DNA from: Myxocyprinus asiaticus
Taxonomy: Eukaryota; Chordata; Actinopteri; Cypriniformes; Catostomidae
Direction: 5' to 3'
Assembly (NCBI RefSeq): GCF_019703515.2
Contig: NC_059382.1
Coordinates: 10,860,001 to 10,924,000, forward strand
DNA length: 64,000 nucleotides
Shown one piece after another: positions 55,342 to 64,000 of this stretch. Every line of letters begins with the position of its first letter. Positions within the stretch are counted from its first letter, which is position 1. A program made the translations under genes and the position numbers. The notes below the pieces were generated by a model that did not search any database, was not told the origin of the DNA, and saw only the letters and a list, made by a program, of their open reading frames with translations.

Positions 55342-57515
55342 CATTTTTTTTATTTTTTCTTATTTTTTTTTACCTTCTTGTGGACTTTCTTATTCAAATT
55401 ATTTTTTGTTTGCAAGTGCCTCTTGTTCATTTACTTGGGCACATAAAAGACACATGGTGACAGAGTGGTTACGCTCTACCTCTTCTTGGGATTTTGTCAT
55501 TCCAAAAGTGTACTTGAAATGAATAAGCACTTCTGTTGTCACTGCTGATAATAATAGTTTGAAGTCAAAGTTTTGTCGATAAAGAGAAACTTTTGCAAAG
55601 AGAGAGTTTGTTGTATAGTTCTGCTTTGATTATGGTATTCATCCAAATGAGAGATTTACTTTTTATCCAAAGGTGCTAGTTGAAAGAATGGTATTGCTGA
55701 AAAGATGATATTGTATAAATACAGATTGTTTTCCGTAACTAAAGATTGTTAATGGCTTATTAATACTATAAGGCTGAAAGAATCAGATTGTATTATATTA
55801 CTGGATGGATGATCCATGGGGCAATTGTTCTTTTTCTATTTTTACATTATTTTTTCCACTGCTAATGGTTCTACTTTGCAAATGCAAAAGATATGTACTG
55901 TAATACAATAACTAACGTTGAACTAGTGTGTTTTTTTTTTTTTTTTTTTTTTTTGTTGCTATTATTAATTTCCATTTGAGTGAAATTATTTTATTTTTGG
56001 CAAAACAAAAGCACATTATTCTTACTATTCTGTTTCTGTATTTTAAATATTTATGGTCACTATCAAGTTTTGGCATGGTTTCCTTTTTTTGTCTACACTT
56101 ATGTAAAAAATGTATTATAGTGTAAATTCATATTAGATGTTGATCAAATGATTTTGGCCATGTAACATTTCTTTGACAAGACAGAGTAAGCAAATAGAAT
56201 ACCACTTAAGTTGTAACTTTTTTTTTTTTTTGTATGGATATAACTGTAATGACTTTTGTACCTGACTGTGATGCTGATTAGCATGATGTAAAATCACATT
56301 TTATGAGATTAAATGTGATATTTGTGAGATTAAAATAGTGTTATGTTGGTCATGCCAAATTCCATACTAGAATAAAAAATGATGCCTGGGGATCTGGAGA
56401 ATGAGTAAAAAAGTTCTTAAAGCATTAGAATTTATTTGAATACATAAAAAAAACTGTAATAAAGTCCCAAAAGTAAAAGCTATTCATATAATCTTAGTTT
56501 CATGAGGTATTTGAATAAACAACAATGTAGAATCTAATTCAAGCCATGTCCACACTAATGTGTTTTCCTGTGAAAATGCATTGATTTTGCTATGTATCTC
56601 ATCTACTCTAGAATGGTGTTGTCCTGCACCAAAAACTGTGTTTAGAAAATGGAAAACAGAGTTTTCAAATTTCAAAAATAAGTGTGGTTGTGGCATAAGA
56701 TTTAATCTGCAGCATTTAAAGAATAAATATAAAAGATTTTAAGATTATTGTTATATTACATTGCATTATTTTAGGAACAGGCTACAGTTGCAATGAACTT
56801 GTTAACTAAGCAAGTTCAAATACATAAATCCTTTAAATCTCTTACAACTTTATAAAATGTTCTTAGATTTTCAAAATGTAATTTTGAAGAATGTTAAAGT
56901 TAAGGAATATGTTCTTATAGCCCTTTTAGCCAAACTCTCTTAACATGTCACTTGTACAGTATATAGAATTTCAACAATTCATGCAAATACAGGTATGGAA
57001 TTCATCAGTTACTTGGATTTCATTTCACATTATATGGCAAATTATTAACAAACACCGTCATTAGCTGCTTTATTTTTTTAACGGACAAACATTTATTCAC
57101 TTGTGACTCTCCATTAAGCAGTTACCCAATGCAATGCAAAGAACTCAAAGTATTTATATGGTTGTTATCAGTATTGCCATCTGAAGCTTCAGTTTCTCCC
57201 TAATATTACTTTTTTAGCATTTAAGGACATTTTCATTCATTTACAATCTTTTTGTATTTGCTATGCAACTTAAACTATGACTCTTCTTAGCAATATTCAT
57301 CCCAAATTGTGTTCTGTAAATTGTATTACTGTCTCGTTTCATCATAAATAGTTTTACGGTAGTTGTAGTTGTTTTGAATGGATTGTACACATGTTGATTG
57401 TTTATTTGATGTATGCTAATTGTACTCTAAAGCAATCGTCAGTGTTACTAGATTACTCTGTTCTGATTCTAATTGTGGTCAGAAAAAATAAACTTTATAT
57501 TTCAATAAAAAGACT
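55342..57515 (+). other. frem2: frem2 3' UTR and candidate polyadenylation signals
   Basis: No coding signal follows the TAA. AT-rich sequence contains AATAAA at 56371-56376, 56458-56463, 57487-57492 and 57504-57509. A long T run lies at 55931-55954. The true 3' end cannot be fixed from sequence; the UTR would be about 1.1 or 2.2 kb depending on the signal used. Confidence 0.5.
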
Positions 57516-57898
57516 CAGTGCTCATGGATTAAAACAGCCACAAAATAACGCTTTGAGATTGACTAGCAGAGTAAAAAGATACAATGCAACACACCCGAGA
57601 AATGTAAAATAGATTAAATATACTACCCGCAAATCTAGTTATTCTGGTACTGTTGACTTACAGTATAAGGTAACAGGAAGTTAAGGAAATGTAGTGACCT
57701 GGACTGACAAAAACATATTTGCCTTGTGATTCATTAGGATGATTTGAACTGACGACTTAATGATGGGAGAAGCTTTCCAAAACTTCATTCTGGGCGAATG
57801 TAAGAAACATGTCAATCTCATTTTTGATTATGACAGGGCCTGGATAAATGTTATCTTTGCTGTAGTGATAGGCTGACATTTGCCACACATCCAAAATA

Positions 57899-59128
57899 CA
57901 CTATATTGCCAAAAGTATTCACTCACCTGCCTTTAGACGCATATGAACTTAAATGACATCCCATTCTTAATCCATAGGGTTTAATATAACGTCAGCCCAC
58001 CCTTTGCAGCTATAACAGCTTCAACTCTTCTGGGAAGGCTTTCCACAAGGTTTAGGAGTGTGTTTATGGGAATTTTTGACCATTCTTCCAGAAGCGCATT
58101 TGTGAGGTCAGACACTGATGTTGGACGAGAAGGCCTGGCTCGCAGTCTTCGCTCTAATTCATCCCAAAGGTGCTCTATCGGGTTGAGGTCAGGACTCTGT
58201 GCAGGCCAGTCAAGTTCTTCCACACCAAACTCGCTCATCCATGTCTTTATGGACCTTGCTTTGTGCACTGGTGCGCAGTCATGTTGGAACAGGAAGGGGC
58301 CATCCCCAAACTGTTCCCACAAAGTTGGGAGCATGGAATTGTCCAAAATCTCTTGGTATGCTGAAGCATTCAGAGTTCCTTTCACTGGAACTAAGGGGCC
58401 AAGCCCAGCTCCTGAAAAACAACCCCACACCATAATCCCCCCTCCACCAAATTTCACAGTTGGCACAATGCAGTCAGACAAGTACCGTTCTCCTGGCAAC
58501 CGCCAAACCCTGACTCGTCCATCAGATTGCCAGATGGAGAAGCGTGAGTCGTCACTCCAGAGAACGCGTCTCCACTGCTCTAGAGTCCAGTGGTGGCGTG
58601 CTTTACACCACTGCATCCGACGCTTTGCATTGCACTTGGTGATGTATGGCTTGGATGCAGCTGCTCGGCCATGGAAACCCATTCCATGAAGCTCTCTACG
58701 CACTGTTCTTGAGCTAATCTGAAGGCCACATGAACTTTGGAGGTCTGTAGCGATTGACTCTGCAGAAAGTTGGCGACCTCTGCGCACTATGCACCCCAGC
58801 ACCCGCTGACCCCGCTCTGTCATTTTACGTGGAGTTGCTGTCATTCCCAATCGCTTCCACTTTGTTATAATACCACTGACAGTTGACTGTGGAATATTTA
58901 GTAGCGAGGAAATTTCACGACTGGACTTGTTGCACAGGTGGCATCCTATCACAGTACCACGCTGGAATTCACTGAGCTCCTGAGAGCGGCCCATTCTTTC
59001 ACAAATGTTAGTATAAGCAGTCTGCATGCCTAGGTGCTTCATTTTATACACCTGTGGCCATGGAAGTGATGGGAACACCTGAATTCAATTATTTGGATGG
59101 GTGAGTGAATACTTTTGGCAATATAGTG
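57899..59128 (-). mobile_element. Tc1-like element, apparently intact
   Basis: Inverted ends cactatattgccaaaagtat and atacttttggcaatatagtg are flanked by TA at 57897-57898 and 59129-59130. The 1,230-bp element holds one uninterrupted transposase gene on the minus strand. No internal deletion is seen. Confidence 0.92.
57981..59042 (-). CDS. Tc1-like transposase, full-length open frame (353 residues)
   Basis: It cuts the element at its ends and inserts it at TA. The N-terminal paired-like helix-turn-helix parts are [20 protein letters not shown] and [17 protein letters not shown], then [18 protein letters not shown]. The catalytic residues are Asp in LWSDDSRFS, Asp in FQHDCAPVH and Glu in SPDLNPIEH, with exactly 34 residues between the last two. 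The frame is open further upstream to 59078, but the first ATG is at 59042. A second ATG at 58994 ([10 protein letters not shown]) is where many Tc1 proteins start and would give 337 residues. Both are plausible. No stop or frameshift was found. Confidence 0.9.
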   Translation of the reverse strand: MKHLGMQTAYTNICERMGRSQELSEFQRGTVIGCHLCNKSSREISSLLNIPQSTVSGIITKWKRLGMTATPRKMTERGQRVLGCIVRRGRQLSAESIATDLQSSCGLQISSRTVRRELHGMGFHGRAAASKPYITKCNAKRRMQWCKARHHWTLEQWRRVLWSDDSRFSIWQSDGRVRVWRLPGERYLSDCIVPTVKFGGGGIMVWGCFSGAGLGPLVPVKGTLNASAYQEILDNSMLPTLWEQFGDGPFLFQHDCAPVHKARSIKTWMSEFGVEELDWPAQSPDLNPIEHLWDELERRLRARPSRPTSVSDLTNALLEEWSKIPINTLLNLVESLPRRVEAVIAAKGGLTLY

Positions 59129-59412
59129 TATAAACACCAACATCCTGAAAAGCCCATCATAGAATTCTGTCCAACTGTAGGGATTACCAGTCACTGCCTA
59201 ACAAATCCTAATAAAAACACAGAGAAACTTCACAATAACAGCCATAAACAAACTCTTAACCACCGTTTGTCTAGATTACTGCTCTAAACACTCTGGGCAT
59301 TCTCTCAACCAACTTCATGAGGTGCCACCTGGGATGTTTTAAAACAGTGTTGAAGGAGTTCCAATGTATACTGGGCACTTTTTGGATATTAATTCTTTAA
59401 TTAATACAAATA

Positions 59413-60630
59413 TATACACTGGCAGAAGGTTTGGAATAATGTACAGATTTTGCTCTTATGGAAAGAAATTGGTACTTTTATTCAACAAAGTGGCATTCAG
59501 CTGATCACAATGTATAGTCAGGACGTTAATAACATGAAAAATTATTATTACAATTTGAAAAAATGTTCAGAACTTCTTAAACTACTTCAAAGAGTTGTCA
59601 GCAAAAAATCCTCCATGTGCAGCAATGACAGCTTTGCAGATCCTTGGCATTCTAGCTGTCAGTTTGTCCAGATACTCAAGTGACATTTCACCCCACGCTT
59701 CCTGTAGCACTTGCCATAGATGTGGCTGTCTTGTCGGGCACTTCTCACGCACCTTACAGTCTAGCTGATCCCACAAAAGCTCAATGGGGTTAAGATCCAT
59801 AACACTCTTTTCCAATTATCTGTTGTCCAATGTCTGTGTTTCTTTGCCCACTCTAAACCTTTCTTTTTGATTTCCATTTCAAAAGTGGCTTTTTCTTTGC
59901 AATTCTTCCAATAAGGCCTGCACCCCTGAGTCTTCTCTTTACAGTTGTACAGGAAACTGGTGTTGAGTGGGTAGAATTCAATGAAGCTGTCAACTGAGGA
60001 CATATGAGGCATCTATTTCTCAAACTAGAGCCTCTGATGTACTTATCCTCTTGTTTAGTTGTACATCTGGCCTTCCACATCTCTTTTTGTCCTTGTTAGA
60101 GCCAGTTGTCCTTTATCTTTGAAGACTGTAGTGTACACCTTTGAGTGAAATCTTCAGTTTTTGGTAATTTCAAGCATTGTATAGCCTTCATTCCTCAACA
60201 CAACGATTGACTGACGAGTTTCTACAGAAAGCTGTTTCTTTTTGCCATTTTTGATCTAATATTGACCTTAACACATGCCAGTCTATTGCAAACTGTGGCA
60301 ACTCAAAAACAAACACAACGAGCCTTATTTAACTAACCAAATAGCTTTCAGCAGTGTTTGATATAATGGCAAGTGAGTTTGTAGTACCAAATTAGCAATT
60401 TAGCATGATTACTCAAGGATAAGGTGTTGGAGTGATGATTGCTGGAAATGGGGCCTGTCTAGATTTGATTAAAAAATAAATTTTTCAAATAGTGCTGGTG
60501 CTGTTTTTTATATCAGTAATGTCCTGACTATACTTTGTGATCAGTTGAATGACACTTTGGTGAATTAAAGTATCAATTTCCTTCCAAAATGGCAAAATCT
60601 GTACATTATTCCAAACGTTTGGCTGGCAAT
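59413..60630 (-). mobile_element. Tc1-like element with catalytic core deleted, copy 2
   Basis: The left end cactggcagaaggtttggaa and right end ccaaacgtttggctggcaat bound a ~1.2-kb element whose arms (cattcagctgatcacaatgt, acactttggtgaattaaagt) are inverse. On the minus strand are transposase parts: 59853-60080 ([20 protein letters not shown]), [14 protein letters not shown], then directly [20 protein letters not shown] and [18 protein letters not shown] (59582-59815). The core with the two Asp residues is absent, as in copy 1. Confidence 0.78.
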
Positions 60631-60643
60631 GTGTGTGTGTGTG

Positions 60644-60713
<70 letters not shown>
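60630..60713. repeat. (TG)n(AT)n microsatellite
   Basis: Seven TG units are followed by about 33 AT units with one interruption. It starts exactly at the end of the Tc1 derivative. Confidence 0.95.
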
Positions 60714-60717
<4 letters not shown>

Positions 60718-60803
60718 GCATTGACCATTGAAAGACTGAGTGGCCACCCTCATGCTGATGTCCCAAAATCAGTTTTCAACATTTGATACCATAACCTTCT
60801 TAC

Positions 60804-61112
60804 CTTAGGACCGGTGTTAACTGTCTTGATTACAACAGCTGTGCTGGGTGCCCGCTGTAACAATGCCAGAACAGCTTTGCAGATTCTCAACACTCTATGG
60901 ATGAAAATATCCAGAAGGTATGTGGTGAAGTGGGGCCCCGGATTAAACACAATGACAGTGTGGGGTCCTCCAGCCAGGTCATCAGTATCATTACTGATGT
61001 AGTACAAATTAGCAAAAAATGTTTTCAGACACCGCAGAGGACGACCGTGAGCCCTCCAGTGTCAGTCAATGTTGTTCTCCACATCTACTGCTTTGAGCGG
61101 CCCTGCCTGATA
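60804..61112 (-). pseudogene. NXPE-like exon, decayed
   Basis: The minus frame reads GPLKAVDVENNID, stop, HWRAHGRPLR, then SNDTDDLAGGPHTVIVFNPG, HFTTYLLDIFIHRVLRICKA and LLQRAPSTAVVIKTVNTG. This matches the C-terminal domain of NXPE (neurexophilin and PC-esterase domain) proteins as I know it. The exon ends aag/gtaaga and may start after ttcag at 61113. A TGA stands where a Leu/Gln stretch is expected, and no neighbour exons are seen. It is probably a relic of one of the many fish NXPE copies. Confidence 0.62.
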
Positions 61113-61149
61113 CTGAACATACAGGTACATCCTTTGAAGTTGGTCAATT

Positions 61150-62746
61150 CAATGCTGCGTCAGTAGTTGACACTATGGGAACTCCACCAGGAGTGGAAAT
61201 CTCTTAAACCATATAGAATCAATCTATTGGCAGATGGCACGAGATGCTCCGCCCCTCATGTGTGTGTCATCGTGGGCATATAGTCCAGAGCACAGCGGCA
61301 TTCCATCAGAATTCTTCTACTTCAGGGTCGCAATTTCATCTTGTGCTCTGCAAGCCAGAGTCATCGCTTTGTTGTTCTTCAGCACTTCTTAACAGCAAGT
61401 GGATTATTTCTCCCTGTTGCACACCAACGAATTGCCTTTGTATCCTTTGCACTTGTGTATTGCAATTGCATTTTGCATTTTGTGTGTGCACGTGTTTCTT
61501 TTTAGCATCCCGCAAAGGAGGATATTTTGGATAACTTAGCTCTCCCCCAGAAGGCAGAGACTGAGCTGCCAGTCAGAACGCAAAGGGCGTGGGCCAAAAA
61601 AGAAAATTGTTCTTCAGGAAACTCAATCTGGCAGGAAAGCTTGCTCTGGGCAACATTTAATCTACCCTTCAGTGCTTGATAATGTTCAAGCCGGGTGTTG
61701 CTTTACCACTGTAAATGTTTAAGAGAATATTGGCGTTTATGGCCGTGGCCAATGTTGGCTCCAGTGCATCGTATTCTGCTCTGGAGTAAGAGACATATCC
61801 TATCTGTTCATGTGGTGTACATCCCCAGCCACCTAAAGTGTGGAGCATACTTGCTTTCCCATCAAGGTGTCAGACTGGGGGAATGGAGACTTCATCCTTA
61901 GACTGTTCAGAAAATTTGGAAGGTATATTCAGGGAAGTTGAGGTGGACCTGTTTGCCTCCCTAAAGACAATGCACTGTCGCTTCTGGTACTTACTGATGC
62001 AGATTTCAATGGGTCTAGACACATTGGCTCACAAATGGCTGGTGAAATGCAAGTATGTGTTCCTTTCTGTTTGCATGCTAGTGCTGTGCAAGGTTCAAGA
62101 AGACCCGGAAACCCTGCTGCTGGTTGTGCTGGTGTGACCCAACCGCCCATGGTTTCCGGAGCTGGTCGAGCTGCTAGACGTTTCAACTTGGAGGATTCCC
62201 TTGAGGAGGGATCTGCTCTCACAAGCTCTTGCCCTGCTACCATTCCAGTGTGGGACTTAGCGCTGGTGTTGCAAGCACTTACAGGTCCTCTGTTTAAGCC
62301 ATTACATGTGGTAATCCTACGCATAAAAACAGTCTCTCACTGAAGACTGTTCTGCTGCTCGGATTGGCCTCAGTGAAACATGTTGGGGACCTACAGACCC
62401 TGTTGGTCAAGCACACTTGTTTGGACCAGAATTTTCTAAAGTTATCCTTAAGCCTACAGCATGTGTGCCCAAAGATTTGGCCACCCTCTAAGGGTGCAGG
62501 TTGTCACACTGCACACTTTCTCTCCTCCTTGGTTTGAGTAGGACAAGGCTAAGAGTCTACTCATGCTTTGTCCGATGAGGGCATTGCATACATATACTGA
62601 CAGTATGAGTCAGTTCAGGTGGTCTGATCAGCTTTTTGCCTGCTTTGGAGGCCGCACAAAAGGTTTGGCTGTGACTGACTTGAAAGAGAACATGTAACCT
62701 TGGTTCCCTGATAGGAGGGAACTAAACGCTGCATGACTTTTCCACG
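61150..62746 (+). mobile_element. Decayed DIRS-like element of a second family (copy E)
   Basis: The left part has gctgcgtcagtagttgacac. The frame 61838-62137 reads CQTGGMETSS, then REVEVDLFASLKTMHCRFWY, which lines up with the RNase H-to-recombinase link of copy B ([17 protein letters not shown]). The right part has ggttccctgataggaggga, similar to the tip sequence of copies A-D. All frames are short and broken, and the terminal repeat differs from the other family. Confidence 0.5.
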
Positions 62747-62749
62747 TTA

Positions 62750-64000
62750 CTGAAATGAGTAGATTAAATTTATTTAAACAGAGTTCAAGAACGTGTCATT
62801 GTGGGATTATATGTTTTGTTTGGCACATTTCTCTATGGATTCTTTTGAGAACCAATATGATACTGGCTTTGCAAAAAAACTTATATTGAAAGATGGAGCT
62901 GTGCCAACTGTATCTGCAAAGATATAAGCCAGTCATAACAGTGGGCATGTATTGAAGTGTTAAAGGGGACATAGCACAGAAAATCTAGCGTTTCAGATAG
63001 AGGTCCAGATATATGGTGGGAAAGGTGGTGGAAACAATGCGTGTGGTCATACAAATTTGCATACAAACAGCGTTCCTTTATCAGTGGAAGGTCATAAAGG
63101 ATGCAAGAACTAACCGATCGACATGTAGATTTTTGCCCATTATGCTGATTTTGCATGGCATATAAACACCTTATCTGGTGTTCTTAAACTATCTCTAGCT
63201 GATTTTTCCAGTGATTTTCAGGTGTTAGCTTCCTTAACATAATCACTGGCCAGACAGAGGGAGACAGAGTGCCCATTAGCACCTTTCAGCGGGAGGTGTT
63301 AAATATTGACTGTCTGGACTCCCAGCTAAGTTAATGCCTTGAAACACTGAAAATACACATCTGGCTTGCTTGAAATCATCTCTGGCATGCCACCAAGGCA
63401 GTGACCAATGAGTGCAGTTCATGTACTGTATAAAGTGTTTTTTGCCGGAGGACGGAAGCGATTTTTTTTCTGCAGAGCAAAAGCATGGCATCTGGAAAGC
63501 ACTTGTGGATGGTGCATTTGTCATATGTCATATCATTTCAGACCAATAACAGAAAAAAAGTGTTGGGAGATAGCTGCCGAACTCAGTGTACATGGTAAGG
63601 AACTGTTTAAACATACAATAACGATTATGAGTAGCCAGGTTGTAATTAATATTTCTACTATTGCTGCCGTGATAAGGCACAGAACATTGTAAATGTTTAT
63701 CGACCTGTTTCGTTTTATTGTTTAGGGGTGCAAACTACTCCCCTTTCAGCTAAAGACATCTTTTCTGAGGCCAAATTGTCCATATTGTTTGGTAAAATGT
63801 CTACATGTTCCTTATTAAGATTAAACACATTACAGAAGCTTTAAATACAACAACAAAAATCTGTAAATACAGCAAAAAATCATTTGAAATCCATGGAAAA
63901 TGTGTTTGCATCCCTTTTGTCATTTGTAATGTTGTAATGTTTATAGTGTGCTTCGTGATAACATCTAATGGTATTTATTTGGATCAAAAGTGCTTTTAAT
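62750..64000. other. Downstream sequence, nothing recognised
   Basis: About 63120-63180 (gatttttgcccattatgctg, catataaacaccttatc) resembles 11580-11630, so a shared old repeat is likely. No gene or sharp-ended element was found up to the window end. Confidence 0.4.

Noticed and set aside
58060..58689. A 209-residue plus-strand open frame in the intact Tc1 element
   Set aside because: It is the antisense shadow of the transposase gene.
60485..60766. A 93-residue open frame with an IYIYIY run
   Set aside because: It is a translation of the (AT)n microsatellite.

Overview
The window is nuclear DNA from a teleost fish, most likely a cyprinid. The evidence is a vertebrate gene split by GT-AG introns, with introns packed with fish repeats: DIRS-type tyrosine-recombinase retrotransposons, Tc1/mariner elements, a Gmr1-like Ty3/gypsy element, tRNA-derived SINEs and the palindromic 'AAAGG(A/G)ATAGTT..ACCC' elements. 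The cyprinid assignment is inferred from the look of these repeats, not from a search. There is no prokaryotic gene organisation.

The only clear host gene is the 3' part of frem2 (FRAS1-related extracellular matrix protein 2) on the + strand. Twenty coding exons between 341 and 55341 join in one open frame of about 1,290 residues. They cover the Calx-beta repeats, the long conserved C-terminal ectodomain, a transmembrane helix, a short cytoplasmic tail ending in a class I PDZ-binding motif, and the stop codon. The N-terminal CSPG-repeat part lies upstream of the window. Two introns (after the exons ending at 29982 and 43524) use GC donors. Transcript ends could lie at polyadenylation signals near 56371-56463 or 57487-57509.

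The introns are layered with mobile DNA. Intron 341-exon+1 (1388-20770) holds DIRS copy A (2709-6735, +), a truncated DIRS copy C (11745-12730, +), a Tc1 element with about 200-bp terminal repeats (13539-15071) and palindromic MITEs. The next intron (20921-28031) holds DIRS copy B (21681-27509, -), inserted cleanly in a palindromic MITE. The intron at 33961-43331 holds DIRS copy D (34198-39786, -), itself split by a 1.76-kb LTR-like insertion, and a tRNA-derived SINE. The intron at 46154-50462 holds a Gmr1-like gypsy element (46571-50120) with integrase before reverse transcriptase. The last intron holds an internally deleted Tc1 derivative.

Downstream of frem2 are a Tc1 element with an uninterrupted transposase frame (57899-59128), a second copy of the deleted Tc1 derivative (59413-60630), an AT-rich microsatellite, a decayed NXPE-like exon on the minus strand (60804-61112), and the remains of a second DIRS-like family (about 61150-62746). 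The last 1.2 kb shows nothing recognisable.

The DIRS copies show the expected architecture: inverted terminal repeats plus an internal complementary region whose two halves match the outer tips of both repeats. All copies have damaged pol genes. No wholly new system was found. The most notable points are the TSD-free nested DIRS insertion, the IN-before-RT gypsy element with a SCAN-like gag, the intact Tc1 transposase, and a Tc1 deletion derivative present twice with the same internal junction.
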